Of a stretch of 64,000 bases of DNA, positions 18,856-32,666 are shown in pieces (the first letter of the stretch is position 1; every line of letters begins with the position of its first letter). A model generated the notes under the pieces. The model worked only from the letters and a program-made list of their open reading frames with translations. It was not told the DNA's origin and ran no database searches. The position numbers were made by a program, and so were the translations under genes. The stretch is from Hyphomicrobiaceae bacterium (GTDB taxonomy: Bacteria; Pseudomonadota; Alphaproteobacteria; Rhizobiales; Devosiaceae), in contig JACKJF010000005.1 of assembly GCA_020638095.1 (NCBI GenBank), forward strand, positions 1-64,000. Reading direction: 5' to 3'.

Positions 18856-20112
18856 ATGCCGCGAGGGGTGGGCCGAGGCATTGCGATTGCGGCCCGGCAC
18901 GGAACGCTCGCGAGTGCCGTTCTCTGGTTGTGGCTGTTTCTTGCTGCGACGGCCATGGCGCAGGAAGCCGGGTTCCGACAATTCATCGCTTCGTTCGAAC
19001 AAAAGGCGATGGCAGCAGGCATATCGCGCGACGTCTACCGCGCCGCCATGGCAGACGTTCATTTCGATCCGGCCATTGGCGCGCGCATCGCCGGCCAGCC
19101 GGAATTCACCACGCCGATTTGGGACTATCTCGACCAGCGAGTCAGCTCGGGCCGGATCGCGCGCGGCCAACGGGCATTCGAGGCCAATCGCGATCTCTTT
19201 TCGCGGATTGGCGGGCGGTACGGCGTCGATCCCTACATCCTCGCGGCGATCTGGGGCATCGAGACCGATTATGGTTCGGTTCTGGACAATGGATCGCTGA
19301 TCAAGCCGATCATCCCGTCACTGGCCAACCTCGTTTATGCCGAGCGCGGGCGGGTGGCGGCGGACGAGGCGGAACTGATCGCGGCGCTGACTCTTTTGCA
19401 GCGTAGCGGGATGGTGTCCCAGCAACTGGTCGGGTCATGGGCCGGTGCGATCGGGCACCTGCAGGTCAATCCCGGCGTGATCCTGAAATTCGGGACGGAT
19501 GGAGATGGCGACGGCAGGATCGACCCGCATCACTCGCTTGCCGACGCGCTGGCGACGAGCGCCGAGCTGCTGCGATCGTTCGGCTACGTGCCCGGCGTCG
19601 ACTGGGGTTTCGAAGTCGAATTGCCGCCAGGGTTCGATCTGCTTCTTGCGACGCGAGAGGAGATGCGGCCAATTTCATTCTTTGCCGACCGCGGGGTCAA
19701 ACGCGTCGCCGGACGGCAGTTCTCGAACCCCGACCTTCCCGTCTTCCTCTATCTTCCGGCGGGTCTTTCCGGGCCGAAATTCCTGATGACAAAGAACTAT
19801 CTGGTGCTCAAGGACTACAATTTCTCTGATTCCTATGCGCTATCCGTGGCGCACCTGACCGACAGGCTCAAGGGCGGGGGAACCTTCGTGCAGTCATGGC
19901 CGCGCGCCACACAATTTCCCAACCGGGCACAGCGCGTTGCCATTCAGCAATGGCTGAAGGATCTCGGTTTCTATACTGGCGACGTTGACGGACGCATCGG
20001 TCCGGTCAGCCAACGCGCCTACCAGTTCTTCCAGTCCCGAATCGGATTGCCGGCGGATGGGTTCATCACCCTTGAGAGCTATCGGCTGTTGCAGCAGGCG
20101 GTTGGACAATGA
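18856..20112 (+). CDS. MltB-like lytic murein transglycosylase with peptidoglycan-binding domain
   Basis: A 418-residue periplasmic enzyme that cleaves peptidoglycan glycan strands. A signal sequence (LWLWLFLAATAMAQ) is followed by the MltB-type catalytic domain with the catalytic Glu in AAIWGIETDYG (near residue 136), then a C-terminal peptidoglycan_binding_1 domain (IQQWLKDLGFYTGDVDGRIG...). The segment that in most MltB enzymes reads GAMGQTQFMPS is GAIGHLQVNPG here, followed by a DGDGDGRID stretch. It immediately follows galE and is followed by another envelope hydrolase. Confidence 0.9.
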   Translation: MPRGVGRGIAIAARHGTLASAVLWLWLFLAATAMAQEAGFRQFIASFEQKAMAAGISRDVYRAAMADVHFDPAIGARIAGQPEFTTPIWDYLDQRVSSGRIARGQRAFEANRDLFSRIGGRYGVDPYILAAIWGIETDYGSVLDNGSLIKPIIPSLANLVYAERGRVAADEAELIAALTLLQRSGMVSQQLVGSWAGAIGHLQVNPGVILKFGTDGDGDGRIDPHHSLADALATSAELLRSFGYVPGVDWGFEVELPPGFDLLLATREEMRPISFFADRGVKRVAGRQFSNPDLPVFLYLPAGLSGPKFLMTKNYLVLKDYNFSDSYALSVAHLTDRLKGGGTFVQSWPRATQFPNRAQRVAIQQWLKDLGFYTGDVDGRIGPVSQRAYQFFQSRIGLPADGFITLESYRLLQQAVGQ

Positions 20113-20155
20113 GCCTGCCATCGTTCAGCCGGAAATGGGGATTAGCGCGGTCGGA

Positions 20156-21313
20156 ATGAGGGTGGCGTTGCGGAATATTGCCGGACTTCTGATTACCGTC
20201 GCGGTGGTTTTGGCCATCACGGGCGGGCCCGCGCTGGCGCAGAAGCGGACGACCCTTTTCGATCTTCTTTTCGGCAACCAGAACAACCAGCAACAGGCAC
20301 AGCCCCAGCAGCCCGCGGCGCCGCAAGCGATCACCCAGCCCGCGAGGCCGTCGCCTTCGGTCACCGTGATCGCCGCACCGGCAATCAACAAGAACGAGAA
20401 CGCCACCCGGCTGATGGTCATCGGCGACTCGCTCGCCATCGATCTCGCCAAGGCGCTTGAGCGATACTACGCGGAAGACCCCAATCTCATCGTCATCGAC
20501 AAGGGCGTCGGGTCGTCCGGGTTCGTGCGCGACGACTACTACGACTGGAACGCGGCGCTCAAGGCCGAGCTTGACGCGGACAGTTTCGATATCGCGGTGG
20601 TCATCCTCGGGATCAACGACCGCCAGGCGATCGGGCGCAACCAGCCACTCAGCGAAGAGTGGAAGACCGAATACTCGGCGCGACTCAACACGTTTCTGAC
20701 GCAGTTCCGGGCGGCCGGAAAACCGGTGCTCTGGGTCGGCCTGCCGCCGATGCGATCGCATTCCTACTCCCAGGCGATCAGCGAAATATCCTCGCTGCAA
20801 CGGCTGGCGGTCGCGGGCAGCGGAGCCGACTTTGTCGATATCTACGAACGGTTCACCGATGAGCTCGGAAACTATTCCGAGGATGGTCCGGACATCAACG
20901 GGCAGACTGTCAGGATGCGCAAAAGCGACGGCATACACTTCTCCAACGCCGGATCTGACAAGGTTGCCTTTTACGTGAACCAGACGCTCAGGCGCTACTA
21001 TCGTGGCGGGGCGGTCAGCATCGAGGTGGCCGATCCGCTGGATGGCACTGATGCGGCAACGCTATTAAGGCCGCCGTTCCAGGGACAGGGGCAGATCCGG
21101 CTGCTCGAAGTCGCCGGCGCGATCATGCCGCTCAACAACGCGCCGCCACGCGCCACCGAACTTGTGGTAGCCAGCCCTGACGTCAAACCGGGACCGCTTT
21201 TCAGTCTCGAAGATCTTGTTGCCGCACCTGAAGGCCGGGCCGATGCGTTCGGGGTGGGGATCGCGCCGACCGACGACAATGCGGACGAGGTCGAAGGTCC
21301 AATGCCCGAATAG
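20156..21313 (+). CDS. Exported SGNH hydrolase of DUF459 type
   Basis: About 385 residues. A signal peptide (ITVAVVLAITGGPALAQ), then a Gln/Pro-rich linker, then an SGNH hydrolase core: block I with the nucleophile in MVIGDSLAIDL, the GINDRQ block, and the Asp-x-x-His pair in DGIHFSNAG. DUF459 proteins are thought to act on envelope glycans, probably as esterases; the substrate here is unknown. Start could be ATG 20156 or ATG 20135; the first is chosen because it directly precedes the signal peptide. It lies 43 bases after the transglycosylase gene, likely in the same operon. Confidence 0.85.
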   Translation: MRVALRNIAGLLITVAVVLAITGGPALAQKRTTLFDLLFGNQNNQQQAQPQQPAAPQAITQPARPSPSVTVIAAPAINKNENATRLMVIGDSLAIDLAKALERYYAEDPNLIVIDKGVGSSGFVRDDYYDWNAALKAELDADSFDIAVVILGINDRQAIGRNQPLSEEWKTEYSARLNTFLTQFRAAGKPVLWVGLPPMRSHSYSQAISEISSLQRLAVAGSGADFVDIYERFTDELGNYSEDGPDINGQTVRMRKSDGIHFSNAGSDKVAFYVNQTLRRYYRGGAVSIEVADPLDGTDAATLLRPPFQGQGQIRLLEVAGAIMPLNNAPPRATELVVASPDVKPGPLFSLEDLVAAPEGRADAFGVGIAPTDDNADEVEGPMPE

Positions 21314-21441
21314 GCAGGGCTGACCGAGGCAAAATCGGCCGGGCGGTTTTGGGTTGCTTTTGAGTCCCAAAGGAGTAGAACCCCGCCCACATTTGGCAAA
21401 CAAAGGGCTGAACAAGCCGGCCTTGTCCGGTTTGGGGCTAA

Positions 21442-23346
21442 GTGGCGATCTCCGAACAAATCGATATCGAGTCGGCAGAAATGCCGCACAAGAAGGCTTC
21501 GACGCTAGCTCTGGCGCTTGGGGCCATTGGCGTCGTTTACGGCGATATCGGTACCAGCCCGATCTATGCGCTACGTGAAACCGTGCGTGCCGCCGCGGGG
21601 GAAATGATCCCGAGCGAAGCGGACGTGATTGGCGCGCTCTCGATCATCGCCTGGGCGATCACGCTGATCGTGACGCTCAAATATGCGATCTTTGTTCTCA
21701 GGGCCGACAATAACGGTGAAGGCGGCACGCTTTCGATCATGACATTGGCCCGGCGCGTGGCAGGCAACTGGAAGCCGCTGGTTCTGGGGCTCGGCATGGT
21801 CGGCGCATCGCTATTCTTCGGCGATTCGATCATCACCCCGGCCATTTCGGTGCTCTCCGCGGTCGAAGGGCTCGACGTCGCGGCGCCGCAGATCGACCAC
21901 TTCATCGTGCCGATCACGATGGGCATCCTGATCGGACTCTTTTCCATCCAGCAGTTCGGTACGGGTGCGGTGTCGCGCATCTTCGGGCCGCTGACGCTGA
22001 TCTGGTTTCTGACCCTCGGCTATATCGGGATCGAACATCTGGCGGATTCCTGGCACATTTTCCGGGCGCTCAATCCGCTCGAGGGGGTGCACTTCATTTC
22101 GGTTCATCCCGACGTCGCTCTGGCGGTCATCGGGGCGGCATTCCTCGCCGTCACCGGCGCCGAGGCGCTTTATGTCGATCTCGGGCATTTCGGCCGGAAG
22201 CCGATCCTTTACGCCTGGTTCTTCGTGGTCTTTCCGTGCCTGTTGCTCAACTATTTCGGGCAGGGCGCCTATATCATCGGCAGCCACCGGCCGGTGGGTC
22301 TGCCGCTCTTTGAAATGGTCGACGAGCGCATGGCGCTGCCGCTCGTCATCCTTGCGACCATTGCGACGGTTATCGCGAGCCAGGCGGTCATATCTGGCGC
22401 GTTCTCCCTCACGCGGCAGGCGATCCAACTCAACCTTCTGCCGCGCATGAACGTGGTGCACACGTCTGCCGCGCAGTCGGGCCAGATCTTCATGCCCAAC
22501 GTCAACATATTGATGCTCGCCGGTGTGCTGCTTCTGGTCCTCGGTTTCGGTTCTTCGGACGGCATCGCCTCGGCCTACGGCATTTCGATTACCGGCGAGA
22601 TGCTGATGACCTCGTTCCTTCTCGGCGTTGTCATGCTGAGGCGCTGGCGCTGGCCGCAATGGGTGGTCGGCGGACTTACGGCCATCTTCGTCATTGTCGA
22701 CGTGATGTTCCTTGTGTCGAACCTTACGAAATTCTTCGATGGCGGCTGGGTCTCGGTGATGATCGCCTCGGTGATGCTGCTGATTATCGTCACCTGGACG
22801 CGGGGCAGCCGGCTTCTTTTCGAGAAGAGCCGCAAGGCCGAAGTGCCGCTCGAAACGCTGACCAACTCACTCGAACGGCACATGCCGCATATTGTCGAGG
22901 GCACGGCGGTGTTTCTGACCAGCGACCCGCAGAGCGCGCCGACGGCGCTGCTTCACTCGCTGAAACACTACAAGGTCCTGCACCAGCAGAATGTCATGCT
23001 GACGGTCGAGACGGCGCAACGGCCGCGCCTTGGGGCCGACGAGCGGGTGATCATCGAAAGTTTCAGCCCGCACTTCTCCAAGGTTCTTCTGCGCTACGGC
23101 TATATGGAAGACCCGAACGTGCCGCGCGGGCTCGGCGAATGCCGCAAGTACGGGCTCAAATTCGACATCATGTCGACCTCGTTCTTCCTGTCGCGGCGAA
23201 CGCTTGTCCCTTCGAAGAATACCGGCATGCCGGTCTGGCAGGACCGGCTCTATATCTGGCTGGCGCGCAATTCCGCCGACGCAACGAGCTATTTCCGCCT
23301 GCCGACCGGCCGCGTTGTCGAGATCGGAACGATGGTGATCCTTTAG
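21442..23346 (+). CDS. kup: Potassium transporter Kup
   Basis: Low-affinity potassium:proton symporter of the KUP/HAK family in the inner membrane. 634 residues, about twelve helices, with family motifs GAIGVVYGDIGTSPIYALRE near residue 30, DNNGEGGTLSIM and GQGAYIIG, and a cytosolic C-terminal domain. The GTG at 21442 is used; an ATG at 21481 would still precede the first helix. It ends 21 bases from the end of the convergent gltD. Confidence 0.95.
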   Translation: MAISEQIDIESAEMPHKKASTLALALGAIGVVYGDIGTSPIYALRETVRAAAGEMIPSEADVIGALSIIAWAITLIVTLKYAIFVLRADNNGEGGTLSIMTLARRVAGNWKPLVLGLGMVGASLFFGDSIITPAISVLSAVEGLDVAAPQIDHFIVPITMGILIGLFSIQQFGTGAVSRIFGPLTLIWFLTLGYIGIEHLADSWHIFRALNPLEGVHFISVHPDVALAVIGAAFLAVTGAEALYVDLGHFGRKPILYAWFFVVFPCLLLNYFGQGAYIIGSHRPVGLPLFEMVDERMALPLVILATIATVIASQAVISGAFSLTRQAIQLNLLPRMNVVHTSAAQSGQIFMPNVNILMLAGVLLLVLGFGSSDGIASAYGISITGEMLMTSFLLGVVMLRRWRWPQWVVGGLTAIFVIVDVMFLVSNLTKFFDGGWVSVMIASVMLLIIVTWTRGSRLLFEKSRKAEVPLETLTNSLERHMPHIVEGTAVFLTSDPQSAPTALLHSLKHYKVLHQQNVMLTVETAQRPRLGADERVIIESFSPHFSKVLLRYGYMEDPNVPRGLGECRKYGLKFDIMSTSFFLSRRTLVPSKNTGMPVWQDRLYIWLARNSADATSYFRLPTGRVVEIGTMVIL

Positions 23347-23367
23347 GATCGAACTGCACCGTCCTTG

Positions 23368-24792
23368 TCAGCGCGGCAGGTTGGTCTTGCCCATCAGGTC
23401 GATATCGATCGAGCGGGCGGCCTGACGCCCCTCGCGTATGGCCCAGACCACGAGCGACTGGCCGCGACGCATGTCGCCGGCGGTGTAAACGCCCGGCTTC
23501 GAGGTCCGGTAGTTGCTGGTATTGGCCAAAAGATTGCCGCGCTTGTCGAAATCGGCACCGAGTTGTTCGAGCATGCCTTCGTGCACCGGCCGCGAAAAGC
23601 CGATGGCCATCAGCACCAGATCGGCACGCAGGTGGAAATGCTGGTCGTCGATCGGCTTGCGCTTGATATCGACCTTGGCGCAGTGGACGTGGGTGACGTG
23701 ACCATTGGCATTGCCGACAAGGTCGAGCGTGCCTGCCTGGAATTCGCGGATTGCGCCCTCGGCCTGCGAGGATGAGGTGCGCATCTTGACGGCCCAGTTC
23801 GGCCAGGTCGTCATCTTGTCTTCCTTTTCCGGCGGGCGCGGCCGGATGTCGAGCTGGGTCACCTTGATGGCACCCTGGCGGAATGCTGTGCCGATACAGT
23901 CCGACGCCGTGTCGCCGCCGCCGATGACGACGACATGCTTGCCGGCCGCCGAGATCAGCGCCTCGTCAACCGGCTCGCCGCCGAGCAGCCGGTTTTGCTG
24001 GACGAGGTAGGGCATGGCGTAGTGAACGCCGATGAGATCGATGCCGCCGCAGCCAACTTCGCGCGGCTCTTCGGCGCCCCCGGTCAGAAGCACGGCGTCA
24101 TGATTGTCCTGAAGGTCGTTGAGGGTCCGGGTGACGCCGATATTCTCGTTGTAGTGGAATTCAACGCCCTCGGCTTCGAGCTGCCGCACGCGGAAGTCGA
24201 TATGGTGCTTTTCCATCTTGAAGTCGGGAATGCCATAACGAAGAAGTCCGCCGGCCTTGGGTTCGCGTTCATAGACGTGAACATCGTGTCCGGCACGGGC
24301 GAGTTGCTGGGCCGCAGCCATTCCGGCGGGGCCGGAGCCGACGACCGCGACTTTCTTGCCGGTGCGGGTGGTCGCGGGCGCCGGCTTGATCCAGCCATTG
24401 GCGATGGCGCGGTCGGCGATGGTCTGCTCGACCGTCTTGATCGCGACCGGAATGTCTTCGAGGTTGAGGGTGCAGGCCTCCTCGCAGGGCGCGGGGCAGA
24501 CACGGCCGGTGAATTCAGGGAAATTGTTGGTCGAGTGGAGGTTGCGCGCCGCTTCCTCCCAGTCGGCATTGTAGACCAGGTCGTTCCAGTCGGGGATCTG
24601 GTTGTCGACCGGGCAGCCCTGATCGCCGTGGCAATAGGGAATGCCGCAATCCATGCAGCGGGCCGCCTGGTCGCGCACGCGCGCCTGGCTCATGGGAATG
24701 GTGAATTCGTGGAAATGACGAATGCGGTCGGAAGCCGGCTCATAGCTCGGCTGCTCGCGATCCATTTCCAGGAAACCTGTGACTTTACCCAT
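23368..24792 (-). CDS. gltD: Glutamate synthase small subunit GltD
   Basis: FAD-containing NADPH-oxidising beta subunit of glutamate synthase, 474 residues. N-terminal cysteine clusters (CMDCGIPYCHGDQGCP and CPAPCEEAC) bind the 4Fe-4S centres; an FAD Rossmann motif (VAVVGSGPAGMAAAQQL) and an NADPH site (VVVIGGGDTASDC) follow. It is transcribed after gltB with 27 bases between them. Confidence 0.97.
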   Translation of the reverse strand: MGKVTGFLEMDREQPSYEPASDRIRHFHEFTIPMSQARVRDQAARCMDCGIPYCHGDQGCPVDNQIPDWNDLVYNADWEEAARNLHSTNNFPEFTGRVCPAPCEEACTLNLEDIPVAIKTVEQTIADRAIANGWIKPAPATTRTGKKVAVVGSGPAGMAAAQQLARAGHDVHVYEREPKAGGLLRYGIPDFKMEKHHIDFRVRQLEAEGVEFHYNENIGVTRTLNDLQDNHDAVLLTGGAEEPREVGCGGIDLIGVHYAMPYLVQQNRLLGGEPVDEALISAAGKHVVVIGGGDTASDCIGTAFRQGAIKVTQLDIRPRPPEKEDKMTTWPNWAVKMRTSSSQAEGAIREFQAGTLDLVGNANGHVTHVHCAKVDIKRKPIDDQHFHLRADLVLMAIGFSRPVHEGMLEQLGADFDKRGNLLANTSNYRTSKPGVYTAGDMRRGQSLVVWAIREGRQAARSIDIDLMGKTNLPR

Positions 24793-24819
24793 TCTTGCTG
24801 ATCCTCGTCGTCGCGGGCG

Positions 24820-29550
<4,731 letters not shown>

Positions 29551-29996
29551 GTCACGCCTCCTTTTCCCAGCCCGAGGGCCCAAGGTTTGGGACATGCCGC
29601 CCATGCGGGTCGTACCAGGTACGGCTCGAACGCGCGGCACGTTCATGTTCTGGGAGTGGGCTTCGCAGTCCTTGGAGGCGCTGCTGGCCACTCGTTCCGG
29701 GACGCCTCCGTCACCGGTCCATGCTCGTGACCCTGGCGACGTTCAAGCCGGGCGCCGTGACATGGAATACCTCACCTTACACGCTTTCGCCGGAAGGTTC
29801 AATTGGGACAATAGCACTGTCCTATTTATTCAGAGATTGCCAGATTTTGACCCGGGCTGCAAGCGCGGGGCGGCCCGGCAGGACGCATGAAAAAGGCGCA
29901 ACCCGTTTGACGGATTGCGCCTCGGATGAAACCCGATCCCGGTCCCGGCGCGCCGTTGGGGGGAGAGACCGCAGCCGGGATCGGAACCTTCGGGCC
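29551..29996. other. Gene-free leader region of gltB
   Basis: 446 bases between the gltB start and the hsp20 stop. Nearest hsp20 are its terminator hairpin (29890-29922) and a second, wider inverted repeat (GATCCCGG near 29935 with CCGGGATC near 29976). A small inverted repeat GGACA-N7-TGTCC lies at 29806-29822 and could be an operator, but there is no known match. The gltB promoter should lie here; no clear -35/-10 pair stands out. Confidence 0.5.
29890..29922 (-). terminator. Intrinsic terminator after hsp20
   Basis: Hairpin with 8-bp outer arms (AGGCGCAA at 29894-29901 and TTGCGCCT at 29915-29922) and an inner CCGT/ACGG stem. On the minus strand it runs into TTTTT. It lies about 75 bases past the hsp20 stop. 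Confidence 0.8.
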
Positions 29997-30461
29997 TTAG
30001 TTGACCGAGGACTGGTCCTCGATCGTCTGCCCGGTACCGGTGGACTTGATGTCGATGCGGCGGGCCTTCTTGCTTTCAGGCACTTCGCGCTTCAACTCGA
30101 TGTCCAGAAGTCCGTGTTCGAGGTTGGCCTTGACCACCTCGACATAGTCGCCGAGCTGATAGCGGAGCTCGAAGCTGCGTTCGGCAATGCCGCGATGCAG
30201 GAACTGGCGACCTTCGTCACTGGTGTCGGTCTTCCTGGCGCCCTTGACGGTCAGGTTGTTTTCCTTGACCTCGATCTCGATGTCGTCGGCGGTGAAACCG
30301 GCCACAGCGACGGTCACCCGCCAGCTGTCGTCATCGATGCGTTCGATATTGTAGGGCGGATAGGACTTGGCCTCCTGCCCGACCAGATTGTCGAGACGGT
30401 TGAAGAGGCGGTCGAAACCGACGGTTGAACGATAGAAGGGTGAAAAATCATAGGTTTGCAT
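29997..30461 (-). CDS. Small heat-shock protein Hsp20 (IbpA class)
   Basis: A 154-residue alpha-crystallin-type chaperone that holds unfolding proteins. The N-terminus YDFSPFYRSTVGFDRLFNRL is typical of class A rhizobial/IbpA proteins. The alpha-crystallin domain runs from about residue 36 (PPYNIERIDDDSWRVTVAVA) to the conserved LEHGLLDIELKREVPE near residue 115-130. An RpoH-like promoter lies about 110 bases upstream. I looked for a ROSE-type RNA thermometer in the ~100-base leader and did not find a convincing anti-ribosome-site helix. Confidence 0.94.
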   Translation of the reverse strand: MQTYDFSPFYRSTVGFDRLFNRLDNLVGQEAKSYPPYNIERIDDDSWRVTVAVAGFTADDIEIEVKENNLTVKGARKTDTSDEGRQFLHRGIAERSFELRYQLGDYVEVVKANLEHGLLDIELKREVPESKKARRIDIKSTGTGQTIEDQSSVN

Positions 30462-30568
30462 TGTGCTCTTCCTCTTGGACAGTGCGATGCCTTCACACGA
30501 CCTCCTGTGGACCCCTCAAAGGCTGCCCGGATCGCATGGCCGCTGGCTCATCCCAGCCGGCAACAGTG

Positions 30569-30596
30569 ATTTAGGAAGCCCGACCGCGAATTCAAG
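30569..30596 (-). promoter_or_regulatory. RpoH (sigma-32)-type promoter of hsp20
   Basis: Read on the minus strand: CTTG, 17 bases, then CCTAAAT. This fits the alphaproteobacterial RpoH consensus CTTG-N17/18-CYTATNT with one mismatch in the -10 element. Position and direction suit the downstream small heat-shock gene. Confidence 0.6.
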
Positions 30597-30659
30597 GCCC
30601 CGCTTCTCCCCGGTGAACGGCATATGAACGGACGGTTCCGATCCGGTTCAGGGCCCGGC

Positions 30660-30797
30660 CACTATTGATCGAAACGTGCCGCCGAGGACGCTTCAGAAGA
30701 TCTCATTCCGGCACTTTGGGCACCGGTATCCTCCGCCCCCCGCATGCTGGCGCCCGATCGACGGACCGGCAGGACAATCTCCTGCCGGTCCTTTTTA
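30660..30797 (+). ncRNA. Candidate small RNA ending in a strong terminator
   Basis: About 140 bases of rightward sequence with no credible reading frame that end in a textbook terminator. Complementary pieces can be seen inside (GATCG near 30668 with CGATC near 30757; GAGGA near 30683 with TCCTC near 30730), consistent with a folded RNA. The 5' end is a guess and no strong promoter was found. It matches no RNA family I recognise. Confidence 0.3.
30763..30797 (+). terminator. Strong intrinsic terminator
   Basis: Perfect 12-bp stem (GGACCGGCAGGA at 30763-30774, TCCTGCCGGTCC at 30780-30791) with loop CAATC, followed by TTTTT. No protein gene precedes it on this strand: the next gene to the left, hsp20, runs the other way. 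Confidence 0.85.
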
Positions 30798-30817
30798 TTG
30801 CCGGGGAGATTGCGGGA

Positions 30818-31843
30818 ATGGCCTTTGCCGCCTATGGAATGCCAGCCATTCGAGACGAGCTGGAGGCCAAGGTGGCGATCATTGTCGATCAGAACGGGCC
30901 GCGTTTTGCCAACGTGCCGCAGAACCCGACCCCCGAGGGCATGCGGGGCGGTTATGTCGAGACCGGCGACAAGGTGAAGTTGCGCTATGCGGTTTTTCCC
31001 AGGACCGACGGGCCGGTGCGCGGCACGATCTGCCTGCTGCACGGGCGCACCGAATTCATCGAGAAGTATTACGAGACGATCCAGGACTTCCAGAAGCGCG
31101 GGTTCATGGTGGCGACCTTCGACTGGCGCGGACAGGGCGGGTCGGACCGGCTGATTTCCAATCCGCGCCTCGGGTTCGCGCAGCGGGTCGAAGACTACTG
31201 GACCGATCTGGCCACCTTTCACTCCAATATCCTTTTGCCTGACTGCGCCCCGCCGCATTTTCTCGTGGCGCATTCGACCGGCGGAATGGTCGCGCTGATG
31301 GCAGCGGCCCGCGACCGGATGATGTTCGACAGGATGTTCCTTTGCGCCCCATTGATCGGGGTGCCCGGCATGCCGCTCAGCGCTGCCGGCATGGCCACGC
31401 TTTTCGAAGCCATGTGCTTTGCCGGGCTCGGACAGTTGCCTTTGCCGGGCGACTTCCGGACGCCACATCACGAACTTTTCCCCGGCAATCCGCTGACTTC
31501 GGATTTCGAACGCTACATGCGCAGCGTGCATGTGCTCGAGGCGATGCCGGAGCTGGTGGTCAACAATCCCACAATCCGGTGGGCTGCGGCGGTGGCGCGC
31601 ACCTCGGCGCGTATGGCCGCGCCGGACTTTCCGGACCGGGTCAATGTGCCCCTGCTCATGCTGGCGGCGGCGCGCGATGAAGTGGTTTCGACCCCGGCAA
31701 TCGAGCATCTCGGACTGCGCCTCCGGACGGGCCGTCACGCAGTCATCGCCCGGGCGCGGCACGAAATGTTCATGGAGAACGACGCGATCCGGGGTCAGGT
31801 CTTTGCGGCGTTCGACGCCTTCGTGACCGAACAGAGCAGCTGA
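30818..31843 (+). CDS. Alpha/beta hydrolase, lysophospholipase (PldB-like, S33) family
   Basis: A 341-residue hydrolase of the serine aminopeptidase S33/lysophospholipase type. The oxyanion region is LLHGRTEFIEKYYETI, the nucleophile elbow LVAHSTGGMVAL carries the Ser, and the C-terminal catalytic His is probably in ARHEMFMEND. ATG 30818 is chosen because it follows GGGGAG and the upstream terminator excludes longer starts. Substrate is not evident; membrane lysophospholipids are the family guess. It converges on hisN. Confidence 0.85.
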   Translation: MAFAAYGMPAIRDELEAKVAIIVDQNGPRFANVPQNPTPEGMRGGYVETGDKVKLRYAVFPRTDGPVRGTICLLHGRTEFIEKYYETIQDFQKRGFMVATFDWRGQGGSDRLISNPRLGFAQRVEDYWTDLATFHSNILLPDCAPPHFLVAHSTGGMVALMAAARDRMMFDRMFLCAPLIGVPGMPLSAAGMATLFEAMCFAGLGQLPLPGDFRTPHHELFPGNPLTSDFERYMRSVHVLEAMPELVVNNPTIRWAAAVARTSARMAAPDFPDRVNVPLLMLAAARDEVVSTPAIEHLGLRLRTGRHAVIARARHEMFMENDAIRGQVFAAFDAFVTEQSS

Positions 31844-31865
31844 CGACCGCCCCCGGAACTTGCGG

Positions 31866-32666
31866 TCAGTTCGCGTTGTAGATTGCGCGCGCCGCCTGCA
31901 GCAGTTCTTCATTTGCCGCAACGATTACGTCGCCGCCCTGGTCCGCCGCTTTCCCTTCGACCGTCCTGAACATGCCACCGGCATTCTCGACAATGGGGAT
32001 AAGTGCGGCCACGTCGTACGGCTTCAGCCCCGCCTCAATCACCAGATCGATGTGGCCGGCAGCGACAAGACAGAACGCATAGCAGTCGCAGCCGTAACGG
32101 GCGAGCATGACCGCGCGCTCGAGTCTGAGATAGCGCGCTTCTGCGTCACCGGCAAAAAGGGCCGGCGTCGTGGTGAAGAGTATCGACTGACCGAGATCAC
32201 GTGTCGGGCGGGTCCGAAGCACGCGTATTTCTGTGCCCCGCTCCCAGGTTGACCGGCCGGGCATGCCAAGAAAGATTTCGCCGGTGAAGGGCTGGGACAT
32301 GAGGCCCGCGAAGTTTTTTCCCTCATATGAAACGCCGATCAGCGTACCCCAGACCGGCAGGCCGGCAATGAAGGCGCGGGTGCCGTCGATCGGATCGATG
32401 GTCCAGGTGAACGGACTGCCGGTTTCTTCGGAGGGGTGTTCCTCGCCCACGATATTGTGCTCGGGGAAGGCGGCGGCGATGACCTCGCGAATGGCGAGTT
32501 CGGCATTGCGGTCCGCCTCGGTGACCGGGTCGAAGCCCACCGCATATTTGTTGTCGACGGCAAGCGGGGTGCGGAAGCGGGGCAGGGTTTCCCTTGCGGC
32601 GGCGGCGGCGGCGGCGCGCAGGGTCGCCTCGACGCGGCTGAGGTCGAGATCGGCGGGAAGGGTCAT
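31866..32666 (-). CDS. hisN: Histidinol-phosphatase HisN (inositol monophosphatase family)
   Basis: A 266-residue magnesium-dependent phosphatase of the IMPase superfamily. Metal-binding motifs are GEEHPSEE and WTIDPIDGTRAF, and the C-terminal motif is KPYDVAALIPIVENAGG. In Rhizobiales and actinobacteria this subfamily dephosphorylates histidinol phosphate. It shares an ATGA overlap with the N-formylglutamate amidohydrolase gene upstream and the pair lies beside cpdR, a recurring arrangement in this order. Confidence 0.88.
   Translation of the reverse strand: MTLPADLDLSRVEATLRAAAAAAARETLPRFRTPLAVDNKYAVGFDPVTEADRNAELAIREVIAAAFPEHNIVGEEHPSEETGSPFTWTIDPIDGTRAFIAGLPVWGTLIGVSYEGKNFAGLMSQPFTGEIFLGMPGRSTWERGTEIRVLRTRPTRDLGQSILFTTTPALFAGDAEARYLRLERAVMLARYGCDCYAFCLVAAGHIDLVIEAGLKPYDVAALIPIVENAGGMFRTVEGKAADQGGDVIVAANEELLQAARAIYNAN

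Noticed and set aside
30462-30562. ROSE-type RNA thermometer before hsp20
   Set aside because: No U-Y-G-C-U-type helix that would cover the AGAGGAAGAG ribosome site could be drawn.
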